Program-made: the position numbers and the translations under genes | Notes under the pieces: model-generated | What the model was told of the DNA's origin: nothing | Databases searched by the model: none | What the model saw: the letters and a program-made list of their open reading frames with translations, nothing else | Assembly (NCBI GenBank): GCA_030639665.1 | Contig: DAOWCC010000003.1 | Coordinates: forward strand, 1-32,625 | Origin: Elusimicrobiota bacterium | Lineage (GTDB): Bacteria > Elusimicrobiota > Elusimicrobia > Elusimicrobiales > UBA9959 | Direction: 5' to 3' | DNA length: 32,625 nucleotides | In this document: in pieces, positions 23,780-31,066 of the stretch | Numbering within the stretch: position 1 is the stretch's first letter | Layout: each line of letters starts with the position of its first letter

Positions 23780-24787
23780 ATGCAATACAAAATAAAAAAT
23801 TGTGAAATCATCTTGAATACCGATTGTAATGCGAGGTGTTCTTTTTGTTATCAGCCCGATATGGAAACGACGGAAGCGTCATATCGAATGCCTTTTAAGG
23901 CAGCGGCGAAAGCGCTTTATGACGGAAGAAAAAGAGGCGCGCAAGTGGCGTATTTTATAGGCGGCGAGATAACGCTTCATCCGGAACTTCCCAAAATAAT
24001 AGCCTTTGCCAAAAAAGTCGGATATCCGTATATTCAGGTTATGAGTAATGCTTTAAAGCTCGCCGATTTCGCCTATACCAAAAGCTTAATCGACGCGGGC
24101 GCGAATTTATTTAAAATTTCATTGCATGGCTATAACGCGAAGATACATGATGATTTGGTAGGCGTGCCGGGCGCTTACGCGAAAATTATTAAAGCTTTTG
24201 AGCATATTGAAAAACTGGGCGCTGAAACAACAATCAACTATACGATGAATAAACATAATTATCAAACCGTTCATAAATTTGCCGAGCTTATAACGGAGAA
24301 ATTTAAAATAGAGGATTTTAATATTATCTTTCCGCATTATACCGGCATGATGAAAGATAATGCCAAAATACTTAAAGTGAGCGTGAATCAGGCCGAGCCT
24401 TATTTAAAAAAGATGTTAAAAGTTTTGGAAAAATCAAAGGCAAAAGTGGAAAATGCCATACTCATTAATTTTTGTCCTTGCAATCTGCCTGAGGCGACTC
24501 ATCTGATGACCGAATGGGAAAGACCGGATTCCGTTTTGGAAGATGAACCGATGTATCATCTTGAAGGTTATACGGAAAGAATTTATCAGATGAAAGAAGA
24601 GTTAAGAACAAAAAACAAAAGTTGCGCGAAATGTATTTATGATAAAAGATGTATGGGTTTTGAAAAGTGGTATGTGGATATTTTTGGTTCAAGAGAATTT
24701 AAGCCTGTGATTAAGCGCGTTAAACCCGTTAATGTTCGGCCCACTTACAGAAAAATAAAAAATTTGAAAAGCATGAAAGTTTCATAA
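23780..24787 (+). CDS. Radical-SAM protein with extra C-terminal cysteine cluster
   Basis: The 335-residue protein has IILNTDCNARCSFCYQ (Cys16, 20, 23) and the barrel motifs FIGGEITLHPEL (GGE with Ile-Thr for the usual Pro), MSNALKL, FKISLHGYN and NYTMNKHN. A C-terminal extension carries FCPC (Cys232, 234) and CAKCIYDKRCMGFEKWY (Cys282, 285, 291), probably ligands of an auxiliary iron-sulfur cluster, as in MoaA-, SPASM- or twitch-type enzymes. The signature CxxC-x5-CxG-like end with aromatic residues is also common in such proteins. It lies 300 bp after carbamate kinase and 44 bp before the threonine-synthase-like gene, so it may be part of that catabolic unit or a separate modifier. Substrate unknown. 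Confidence 0.78.
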   Translation: MQYKIKNCEIILNTDCNARCSFCYQPDMETTEASYRMPFKAAAKALYDGRKRGAQVAYFIGGEITLHPELPKIIAFAKKVGYPYIQVMSNALKLADFAYTKSLIDAGANLFKISLHGYNAKIHDDLVGVPGAYAKIIKAFEHIEKLGAETTINYTMNKHNYQTVHKFAELITEKFKIEDFNIIFPHYTGMMKDNAKILKVSVNQAEPYLKKMLKVLEKSKAKVENAILINFCPCNLPEATHLMTEWERPDSVLEDEPMYHLEGYTERIYQMKEELRTKNKSCAKCIYDKRCMGFEKWYVDIFGSREFKPVIKRVKPVNVRPTYRKIKNLKSMKVS

Positions 24788-24831
24788 AAAGTATAATTGT
24801 AAGCATATAATTAGCTTAAAGGAGTTTTAAA

Positions 24832-26067
24832 GTGAGAAAGATAAAGACGGTTCAATGTATACAATGCGGGAAAGACCACGATTTTGATGATTTGGATATG
24901 GATTGCACTTCCTGCGGCGGCAATTTACATGTTATTTATGACTATAAACTTATAAAAAAGAGACTCACTTATGAAGAGTTGGAAGAAAATCCCGATAGGA
25001 GCATTTGGCGTTATATGGATCTCCTTCCTCTATCCAGTAATAAGCATTTGCCTTTGCCCAGTATAGGTTTCACGCCTCTTTATAAAGCGGAGAAATTGGG
25101 CCATGATATCGGTGTTCCCGAATTATATGTAAAGGATGAGGGAAGAAATCCGAGCGCTTCTTTTAAAGACAGAGCGAGCGCGATTGTTGTTGCCAGGGCC
25201 ATGGAGTTAAAAGAAAAAATTATTACAACCGCATCCACCGGCAACGCGGCTTCTTCGCTCGCGTGTTTAACGGCCGGCACAAATTTGAAAACCATAATTT
25301 TTGTTCCTGAAACGGCTCCCGCTCCAAAAATAGCGCAATTGCTTGTTTTTGGCGCTACTGTAATTACGGTCAAAGGAACTTATGATGACGCTTTTGAGCT
25401 TTCCGTGCAGGCTTCTCAGGAATATGGCTGGTATAATAGAAGCACCGGTTATAATCCTTTGACGAGAGAGGGGAAAAAAACTTGTTCGTATGAAATATGC
25501 GAACAAATGCATTGGGAATCTCCCGAGAAAGTTATAGTTCCGGTCGGCGATGGAAATATTATAAGCGGTTTATGGAAAGGTTTTATTGATTTTCATAAAC
25601 TTGGAATAATCGAAAAATTGCCTCAAATGATAGCTGTTCAAGCCGAGAATAGCAATGCGATTAAAAAAGCTTTTGACAGCGGCGGAGATATTGAGCCGGT
25701 AAGCGGCAACACCATAGCGGACAGCATATCCGTTCGCATGCCCAAAGATGGCATGTCGGCGCTTATGGCTATAAAAGATTCGGGAGGTTTTGCCGTTTCG
25801 GTTTCCGATGATGAGATATTAAAAGCTATTCCCGAGCTTGCCAGAGCTACCGGTGTTTTTGCTGAGCCAGCGGGCGCGGCCGGTCTTGCAGGCTTAAAAA
25901 AGGCGATTAAAGAAGGCAAAGTTGATGACGGCGATTCCGTAGTTTTAATCGCGACAGGCAATGGCCTGAAAGATATTAAAAGCGCCGTAAAAGCCACCGG
26001 CAAGCCTTTCTGCATAAATCCCGATATAAACGAATTAAAGAGCCTTGTTGATTCAGGAAAAATATGA
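24832..26067 (+). CDS. thrC: Threonine-synthase-like PLP enzyme with N-terminal zinc ribbon
   Basis: The 411-residue fold-type II PLP enzyme has an N-terminal zinc ribbon (Cys9, 12, 25, 28), GFTPLYKAEKLG, and NPSASFKDRAS where Lys112 is the predicted Schiff-base lysine. ASTGNAASS (phosphate cup), a central GDGNI and ATGNGLKD follow. These are features of bacterial threonine synthase, which converts O-phospho-L-homoserine to threonine in the cytoplasm. The start is GTG with AAAGGAG just upstream. In the neighbourhood of ygeW and carbamate kinase it might instead act as a beta-elimination or replacement enzyme on a related amino acid; no other threonine-pathway gene is in the window. The family is certain, the substrate less so. 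Confidence 0.85.
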   Translation: MRKIKTVQCIQCGKDHDFDDLDMDCTSCGGNLHVIYDYKLIKKRLTYEELEENPDRSIWRYMDLLPLSSNKHLPLPSIGFTPLYKAEKLGHDIGVPELYVKDEGRNPSASFKDRASAIVVARAMELKEKIITTASTGNAASSLACLTAGTNLKTIIFVPETAPAPKIAQLLVFGATVITVKGTYDDAFELSVQASQEYGWYNRSTGYNPLTREGKKTCSYEICEQMHWESPEKVIVPVGDGNIISGLWKGFIDFHKLGIIEKLPQMIAVQAENSNAIKKAFDSGGDIEPVSGNTIADSISVRMPKDGMSALMAIKDSGGFAVSVSDDEILKAIPELARATGVFAEPAGAAGLAGLKKAIKEGKVDDGDSVVLIATGNGLKDIKSAVKATGKPFCINPDINELKSLVDSGKI

Positions 26068-26068
26068 A

Positions 26069-26109
26069 GCTTGCCCAGCTTAAAAGGCTGGGCAAGCGGA
26101 ATCCTCCGC
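26069..26109. other. Strong hairpin without T-tract after thrC
   Basis: An 11-bp perfect stem GCTTGCCCAGC (26069-26079) pairs with GCTGGGCAAGC (26087-26097) around a 7-nt loop. It starts two bases after the thrC stop and overlaps a second small hairpin, GCGGA/TCCGC (26096-26109). No T run follows directly; the nearest (TTTTTTT) is about 35 bases further on. It may terminate, stabilise the 3' end, or be an unrelated palindrome. Confidence 0.5.
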
Positions 26110-26165
26110 TCTTCCAGTCCTCTTCGTTGCCCGGTGTTCTGTTTTTTTGTTTATTAATTTCCATA

Positions 26166-26199
26166 TAGGTCCTATGACCCATTGTCAAATAGTACCTTA
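26166..26199 (+). promoter_or_regulatory. Conserved 34-nt upstream element, copy 1
   Basis: The element runs from TAGGTC to CTTA and lies 124 bp before the ATG at 26290 and just upstream of a TTGACA box. It aligns gap-free with copies at 27236 and 28355. Invariant blocks are TAGGTC, TG-x-CC, AT, AAATAG and TTA. In this copy GGTC/GACC form a small inverted repeat. Its position above the promoter suggests an activator or operator site. Confidence 0.55.
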
Positions 26200-26204
26200 G
26201 GTTC

Positions 26205-26232
26205 TTGACATTAGGTTTATCTGTGCTAGGAT
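26205..26232 (+). promoter_or_regulatory. Putative promoter of secreted paralogue 1
   Basis: TTGACA (26205-26210), a 16-bp spacer, and TAGGAT (26227-26232) preceded by TGC as an extended -10. The start of transcription would be near 26239, leaving a leader of about 50 nt. Confidence 0.45.
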
Positions 26233-26289
26233 ATAAGCATAGTTCACTATATCCTTACAAAAGACTTGAAGTAAAGCGGAGGTAGCGTT

Positions 26290-27153
26290 ATGAAAAAGAT
26301 ATTAGCTTTATTATTGTGTTTCGCGTTTGCCGGAGCGGCCGGAGCGGAAACGGCTAATTTTGACCAAGGTCTCAAGGGTAGCAATATTTTAAAGGATAGT
26401 CAGAATAAATCATACGCGTTTCCCAATTCTATCATTCCTTTTGACAGCAGTGACGGTTATACGGAAGATTGCGCGAGATTTAGTTTTCGCCCTTCAGATG
26501 CTTTATTGTCAAAGGAAGTAAAATTGCGCAGTGAAGAACATTCACAAGACTGTTATATTGTCAATGAAAAGGGGCCGAACGGCACTGTCATTCCCATGGA
26601 GATTTGCGATGATACTTATGGAGAGGTATGGAATAAAACCGTGCGAATGGAAATAATGGACAGGGAACTTTTTCCTTGGGAGGATGAGACTTTTAATATT
26701 TGTCTCAATGGTCCGGGGCTGACAATGCACTTTACTCAAGCGTCATACAAATATGATGTTAAGCAAACCGAACAGGACGGGAAAGCTTTCTTTGTCTTAA
26801 CGCCTAAAGAGAAAAAAGTATTGCGTCCCGATAAAAACGGAATTAATTTTATTGATTTGAAATATAATCAGGATTCAGGTGCGTATGTGCTTACGCTTAA
26901 GGATTCATGGGCAAAAGAATATGCCGGTGAAAGAGTTTTGCTTAAAGCGGATCTTTATCACGATAAGACTTTATGGGGTGATTCTCATGAAGGCGCGGGT
27001 GAAGTTACGCTTAATATAGCCGGTGAATATGAGGTTCTTATCCCCGCCAATGAGGTTAAGAAAGCTTATGTGAAATGGGGTTTTAAGAGAATAGGTAAAA
27101 TTTCCATAAGGGAGTTTATTGACAAAGGTGAAACGCCCAGAGTTGAAAAGTAG
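26290..27153 (+). CDS. Secreted protein of a tandem paralogous family, member 1
   Basis: The 287-residue protein starts with a signal peptide (MKKILALLLCFAFAGAAGA, cut expected before Glu20), so it is exported. It contains four cysteines in the mature part (YTEDC, SQDC, EIC, NIC), a FPWEDETFNI block, SYKYDV, then FIDLKYN, DSWAKEYAGE and the C-terminal KWGFKRIGKIS with KGETPRVEK. No known domain is recognised; beta-rich by appearance. Members 2 and 3 downstream share the same order of blocks. GGAGG (26278-26282) precedes the ATG. It has its own upstream element, promoter and terminator, so it is a monocistronic unit. Role unknown, possibly a periplasmic or surface beta-sandwich. Confidence 0.75.
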   Translation: MKKILALLLCFAFAGAAGAETANFDQGLKGSNILKDSQNKSYAFPNSIIPFDSSDGYTEDCARFSFRPSDALLSKEVKLRSEEHSQDCYIVNEKGPNGTVIPMEICDDTYGEVWNKTVRMEIMDRELFPWEDETFNICLNGPGLTMHFTQASYKYDVKQTEQDGKAFFVLTPKEKKVLRPDKNGINFIDLKYNQDSGAYVLTLKDSWAKEYAGERVLLKADLYHDKTLWGDSHEGAGEVTLNIAGEYEVLIPANEVKKAYVKWGFKRIGKISIREFIDKGETPRVEK

Positions 27154-27181
27154 TTTTTTACGGCGGAAAACAGTTCTCAAA

Positions 27182-27212
27182 CCCCGCGGATATTGTTCCG
27201 CGGGGCTTTTTT
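27182..27212 (+). terminator. Intrinsic terminator of paralogue 1
   Basis: Stem CCCCGCGGA (27182-27190) pairs perfectly with TCCGCGGGG (27197-27205) around TATTGT, followed by C and six T residues. Confidence 0.9.
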
Positions 27213-27235
27213 ATTTCATTCTTGATCTCAATCAA

Positions 27236-27269
27236 TAGGTCTTATGTCCCATTGATAAATAGGGCTTTA
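27236..27269 (+). promoter_or_regulatory. Conserved 34-nt upstream element, copy 2
   Basis: Begins TAGGTCTTATG and ends AAATAGGGCTTTA, 120 bp before the ATG at 27356. CCCAT and ATAGGG flank a six-base loop and could pair if transcribed. See the copies at 26166 and 28355. Confidence 0.55.
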
Positions 27270-27282
27270 CGTTCTTATGGGG

Positions 27283-27309
27283 TTGCGTTTGACTATGGTA
27301 AAATATAAT
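27283..27309 (+). promoter_or_regulatory. Putative promoter of secreted paralogue 2
   Basis: TTGCGT (27283-27288) and a perfect TATAAT (27304-27309) with a short 15-bp spacer. A TTGACT overlaps the spacer but is too close to the -10 to serve it. Leader about 40 nt. Confidence 0.35.
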
Positions 27310-27355
27310 TGGATTAGATGCGTTTTTAAAGATTTTAAAAGACAGAGGTGATATT

Positions 27356-28264
27356 ATGAGAAAAGTATTGGCGTTGTTATTGTGTTTTGCTTTTACCGGC
27401 ATAGCCGGAGCTACTGAATTTAATTTTGACCAAGGCATAGATACTAAAGAAATTGTGGAAGGGCGTTATGATTATGGATATGATTATATGCCGGATGTTC
27501 ATATGTCGCGAGGTCATTCAAGGTATACGGAGGATTGCGCGAGGTTCACTTTTGGAGTGAATAATAATGAAATAATGTCTGAAAAAGTGCGGCTTTATAG
27601 TGATGAATATATTGAGGAGTGTTGGTATGTTCCGGTATCGGATCCTGGCGGCGTAGTTAATATGGTTAGGCGCTGTCATGAGAGGAGAGGACAAAGTTGG
27701 AGCAGAACGGTTCAGTTGAATATAAAGCCGAGAATTCTGTTTCCGTGGGAAAAAGAAACTTTTAATGTTTGTCTAAAGGGTCCGCATATGGATATTTACT
27801 TTATCGATACGGCGTATAAATATCATTTTAGAAAGATAACCGATCATGAAACTCTTTTTGAATTAACGCCTGAATATAAGAAAGCCAAGGATCCGGATTT
27901 AAACGGTATTCAGTTTATTGATTTTAAGTATGATGAAAGGAGTGAAAGATATACCCTTAAGGTTGAGGATATCTGGGCAAAAGAATATGCCGGCGAAAAA
28001 ATATTTTTTAAAATTGAGCTTCGCAGAGATATTCCCTATTGGTTTGATGCGAGCAAGGGAGAAAAGGAAATTACATTTGACACAAACGGCGAATATGAAA
28101 TTTCTTTTTTTGAAAATGAACTTATAAAGGGAAGATTTGATAAAGATATTCAATTGCTTAAAGGACCTAAAAAATTCTTTCTCAAGTGGGGTTTTAAAAG
28201 AATTGGCAAGATATCCACGGATAAGTTTATGAAGAAAGGTGAAACGCCCAGAGTTGAAAAGTAG
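27356..28264 (+). CDS. Secreted protein of a tandem paralogous family, member 2
   Basis: This 302-residue protein has the signal peptide MRKVLALLLCFAFTGIAGA. The four mature cysteines lie in the same positions as in member 1 (YTEDC, IEEC, RRC, NVC), with FPWEKETFNV, AYKYHF, FIDFKYD, DIWAKEYAGEK and the C-terminal KWGFKRIGKIS plus KGETPRVEK. A short insertion (FDKDIQLLKGPKKF) before KWGF is absent from members 1 and 3. The start follows an AGAGGTG Shine-Dalgarno site. Gene end, spacer and terminator are nearly identical to those of member 1, showing that duplication covered the whole transcription unit. Function unknown. Confidence 0.75.
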   Translation: MRKVLALLLCFAFTGIAGATEFNFDQGIDTKEIVEGRYDYGYDYMPDVHMSRGHSRYTEDCARFTFGVNNNEIMSEKVRLYSDEYIEECWYVPVSDPGGVVNMVRRCHERRGQSWSRTVQLNIKPRILFPWEKETFNVCLKGPHMDIYFIDTAYKYHFRKITDHETLFELTPEYKKAKDPDLNGIQFIDFKYDERSERYTLKVEDIWAKEYAGEKIFFKIELRRDIPYWFDASKGEKEITFDTNGEYEISFFENELIKGRFDKDIQLLKGPKKFFLKWGFKRIGKISTDKFMKKGETPRVEK

Positions 28265-28292
28265 TTTTTTACGCTGGAAAATAGTTTTCAGG

Positions 28293-28323
28293 CCCCGCGG
28301 ATATTGCTCCGCGGGGTTTTTTT
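28293..28323 (+). terminator. Intrinsic terminator of paralogue 2
   Basis: Stem CCCCGCGGA (28293-28301) and TCCGCGGGG (28308-28316), loop TATTGC, followed by seven T residues. It differs from the terminator of paralogue 1 by one loop base. Confidence 0.9.
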
Positions 28324-28354
28324 ATTTCCGTTTAATTCCGGCGCGCAATTTAAG

Positions 28355-28388
28355 TAGGTCTTTTGGCCTATCTTCAAATAGGGCTTTA
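28355..28388 (+). promoter_or_regulatory. Conserved 34-nt upstream element, copy 3
   Basis: Begins TAGGTCTTTTGGCC and ends AAATAGGGCTTTA, 110 bp before the ATG at 28465. CCTAT and ATAGG pair perfectly around CTTCAA. Taken with copies 1 and 2, 23 of 34 positions are invariant by eye. Confidence 0.55.
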
Positions 28389-28399
28389 GTCACTGGTAT

Positions 28400-28428
28400 T
28401 TGAATTATCGGATTTATTAAAATTAATT
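28400..28428 (+). promoter_or_regulatory. Weak promoter candidate of secreted paralogue 3
   Basis: TTGAAT (28400-28405), 17 bp, TTAATT (28423-28428). The -10 lies 68 bp from the start of the conserved element, the same distance as in copy 2. The match itself is weak. Confidence 0.25.
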
Positions 28429-28464
28429 ACTCAATTAAAAACATCAATAAATGGGAGGTAGTAA

Positions 28465-29304
28465 ATGAAGAAAGTATTAGCGATTGTAATCTGTTTGGGT
28501 TTTACATCTTATGCCGCGGCGGAAATTGATTTTGACCGGGCGATAGATATAGAGGAAGCTATAGAAAGCTCTTCCGAGCATTCTTTTGATATTCCAAATG
28601 TCAGGTGGGATGGGGATTCATGGTATACGGAACAGTATTATGAGTACCTTGTTTATTCTCTCGACACTGATTGTACATTTGAAAAAACAAGGTTTTTTAG
28701 TCAGGAATGGATTCAGAATTGTTATACCGATTATGCTTTTGATACCGGCACGCATTGTTCGGACATTCGCGGAAGGTCTTGGAGTCTGAATGGTCAATTA
28801 ATTATAAAGCAGAGAGAACTGTATCCATGGGAAAAGGAAACTTTTCATATATATATTCATGGCCCAAAATTGGATTTGCGGCTTATTGACACGGTGTATA
28901 AATATAGTATTGAGAGGGTGGAAGGCGGTGGAGAAACTATTTTCACTTTAACTCCCAAATCGCGGGAGGCCGGTAAACCTGATATGTACGGAATTGAAAT
29001 TGTTCATTTTGCATATAGCAAAGAGGCCAAGAAGTATGTTTTAAAGCTTAAGGATGTGTGGGCAAAAGACTATGCCGGCGAAAAAATTGAAATATACGCG
29101 GAGCTTTGGAAGGATGCTTTTTTGTGGCCTGATTCCGCTAAGGAAACGAAAAGAATTGAATTTGAAGTGAGTGATAATTATGAGATTTTTTTTGATAATA
29201 ATGAAATTGATAAAGCCTATGTTAAGTGGGGTTTTACGAGAATAGGTAAAGTTTCCACAGAGGATTATATGAATAGAGGTGAAACATACAAAGTCTCAAA
29301 ATAG
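28465..29304 (+). CDS. Secreted protein of a tandem paralogous family, member 3
   Basis: A 279-residue divergent member with signal peptide MKKVLAIVICLGFTSYAAA. It keeps YPWEKETFHI, VYKYSI, DVWAKDYAGEKI, KWGFTRIGKVS and RGETYKV. Of the four family cysteines, the first (EDC in members 1 and 2, here EQY) and the fourth (NIC/NVC, here IYI) are both missing. The second (IQNC) and third (THC) remain, and a new Cys appears in DTDC. GGAGG (28454-28458) precedes the ATG. It has its own element and terminator. Function unknown. Confidence 0.74.
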   Translation: MKKVLAIVICLGFTSYAAAEIDFDRAIDIEEAIESSSEHSFDIPNVRWDGDSWYTEQYYEYLVYSLDTDCTFEKTRFFSQEWIQNCYTDYAFDTGTHCSDIRGRSWSLNGQLIIKQRELYPWEKETFHIYIHGPKLDLRLIDTVYKYSIERVEGGGETIFTLTPKSREAGKPDMYGIEIVHFAYSKEAKKYVLKLKDVWAKDYAGEKIEIYAELWKDAFLWPDSAKETKRIEFEVSDNYEIFFDNNEIDKAYVKWGFTRIGKVSTEDYMNRGETYKVSK

Positions 29305-29340
29305 CAGTGTGAAACAATGTATTATAAATTTGTTTAAAGG

Positions 29341-29371
29341 GCCCCGTGAAATTTATTTCACGGGGCTTTTT
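29341..29371 (+). terminator. Intrinsic terminator of paralogue 3
   Basis: Stem GCCCCGTGAAA (29341-29351) pairs with TTTCACGGGGC (29356-29366), followed by TTTTTATT. The sequence differs from the other two terminators while the layout is the same. Confidence 0.9.
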
Positions 29372-29465
29372 ATTATCGTTTTTTAATCGCTCCCTCCATT
29401 AAGGTGTTGGCGGGTCCGTTTAAGTTGCAATGGCGGAAAACTCTAAGTTCTCCAGACACATATAT

Positions 29466-29474
29466 TGCTATAAT
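29466..29474 (+). promoter_or_regulatory. Extended -10 promoter before the PLP enzyme gene
   Basis: TTGC directly precedes a perfect TATAAT (29469-29474), giving the TGN extended -10 form; no convincing -35 lies at 16-18 bp. It is about 38 bp before the ATG at 29513. Confidence 0.4.
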
Positions 29475-29512
29475 GAGTGTGTAACCACCATTTAATCGCA
29501 AGGAGTTCCAAT

Positions 29513-30979
29513 ATGTCGGAAATAAAAATAAATTCAAGTGTTTTAGAAAAAACCATAGGCCGCGCTCGTGAAAAAAATATTATTTTACCCACTTTCTCCC
29601 AACAGAAAAATCCCGAACTCGTGCCTCAAAGTATAAAAGAAGAACTTAAAGACATCGGTCTTTGGGATATCAATTCAAGAAATCTTTTCAGAATTACATG
29701 GAAAAATAATCCGAAAGAAGCAGGCGGCGACGGTCTTTTCGGCGAGGCTAATTTTGTGGAATTGCCGCGAGAAATTACGGGCATTAAAGCCAGAGTGATA
29801 GGGCTTGTCGGAAAATATTTCCCCACGGGTTCGCATAAAGTGGGCGCGGCTTATGGCTGTTTGGCGCCCAGGCTTGTTACGGGAGAATTCGATCCCACAA
29901 GCCAAAAAGCCGTTTGGCCGTCCACCGGCAACTATTGCAGAGGGGGCGCTTTTGACAGTGTTCTCTTAGGCTGCACCTCCATTGCCATACTTCCTGAGGG
30001 CATGAGCAGGGAGCGTTTTGATTGGCTTGAGGAAGTTGGTTCGGAAGTTATAGGCACTCCCGGAACTGAGTCAAATGTGAAAGAGATTTATGATAAGTGC
30101 TGGGAGTTGAGAAGAACCAGAAAAGATATTGTTATTTTCAATCAATTTGATGAATTCGGCAATTCAATATGGCATTATCATATGACGGGCTCCGCCTTGG
30201 AAGAAATTTATGATAAAGTAAAAACTCCAAAAAGTAGATTCGCGGCTTATTGTTCGGCCACAGGTTCTGCGGGAACAATCGCCGCGGGTGATTATTTGCG
30301 AAAAAAACATCCGCTTATGAAAGTTGTGGCTTCCGAAGCTTTGCAATGTCCCACCATACTTTTAAACGGTTTTGGCGAACATAGAATAGAGGGCATAGGA
30401 GATAAGCATATTCCTTGGGTTCACAATGTTAGAAATACGGATGTGGTGACAGCCATTGATGATGAGGACTGTATTAGGTTGATGCGGCTTTTCAATGAGC
30501 CGGAAGGTCAGAAAACTTTACTTGAAAAGGGTATTAAAAAAGAAACAATTGAAAAACTTCAGCTTTTGGGCATTTCAAGCATTTCCAATATGTTGAGCGC
30601 TATTAAAACCGCTAAATATTTCGAATATGGCGAAGATGATATTGTTTTTACCGTATTTACCGATTCAATGGAGCTTTATCAATCAAGATTGAAAGAGGTG
30701 CATGATGCGAAAGGAGCTTATAGGCGAGATAATGCTTTGATTGATTTTGAAGGCTGTATTGAAAAATGTGCCATTGACAATATGAAAGAGCTTTCTTACT
30801 ATTATAGAAAAGCCGTTCATAATTTAAAATATTTTACTTGGGTTGAGCAACAGGCCAAAGATTCCGTTGATTTAAAAGAGATGTGGAGCCCGGAATTCTG
30901 GGATAAAAAATTCTCAAGTATTAATGAATGGGATAAGCTTATAGAAGAGTTTAATGAAAAAGTGGGATTGCTAAAATAG
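29513..30979 (+). CDS. PLP-dependent fold-type II lyase/synthase-like enzyme
   Basis: The 488-residue protein has a fold-type II core: FPTGSHKVGAAYG, with Lys109 as the likely PLP lysine, WPSTGNYCRGGAF (STGNY 137-141), and SATGSAGTIAAGDYL for the phosphate-binding glycine loop. ASEALQCP and a helical C-terminal region of about 120 residues follow. It is longer than cysteine synthase (about 310) or E. coli YgeX diaminopropionate ammonia-lyase (about 398). I recall similar long PLP-dependent beta-subunit-like proteins next to ygeW genes, but the reaction is not established. In this window it may fill the YgeX role, releasing ammonia from a diamino acid after YgeW/YgeY action; that is inference. 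AAGGAG before ATG 29513 decides the start. Confidence 0.78.
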   Translation: MSEIKINSSVLEKTIGRAREKNIILPTFSQQKNPELVPQSIKEELKDIGLWDINSRNLFRITWKNNPKEAGGDGLFGEANFVELPREITGIKARVIGLVGKYFPTGSHKVGAAYGCLAPRLVTGEFDPTSQKAVWPSTGNYCRGGAFDSVLLGCTSIAILPEGMSRERFDWLEEVGSEVIGTPGTESNVKEIYDKCWELRRTRKDIVIFNQFDEFGNSIWHYHMTGSALEEIYDKVKTPKSRFAAYCSATGSAGTIAAGDYLRKKHPLMKVVASEALQCPTILLNGFGEHRIEGIGDKHIPWVHNVRNTDVVTAIDDEDCIRLMRLFNEPEGQKTLLEKGIKKETIEKLQLLGISSISNMLSAIKTAKYFEYGEDDIVFTVFTDSMELYQSRLKEVHDAKGAYRRDNALIDFEGCIEKCAIDNMKELSYYYRKAVHNLKYFTWVEQQAKDSVDLKEMWSPEFWDKKFSSINEWDKLIEEFNEKVGLLK

Positions 30980-31011
30980 AGACAAGAGATATGAAGAAGG
31001 TTAGTTTTTTT

Positions 31012-31041
31012 AACTGGTGACTTGCAACCGGTAACTTGTGA
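31012..31041. repeat. Short degenerate repeat GGTGACTTGCAACC/GGTAACTTGTGAC
   Basis: Two imperfect units of about 13 bases stand side by side just before the CpXC gene. They are of the same style as GGTTGCCGGTCACCGGT at 23497-23513. They are probably non-coding repeat debris; the in-frame TTG inside them is not a credible start. Confidence 0.35.
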
Positions 31042-31066
31042 CTATTTTTTACAGGGTAAAAATATT

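Noticed and set aside
26166..26199. Cyclic-di-GMP (GEMM) or other known riboswitch
   Set aside because: The 34-nt element lacks the tetraloop and paired stems of riboswitches I know, and lies upstream of the putative -35 box.
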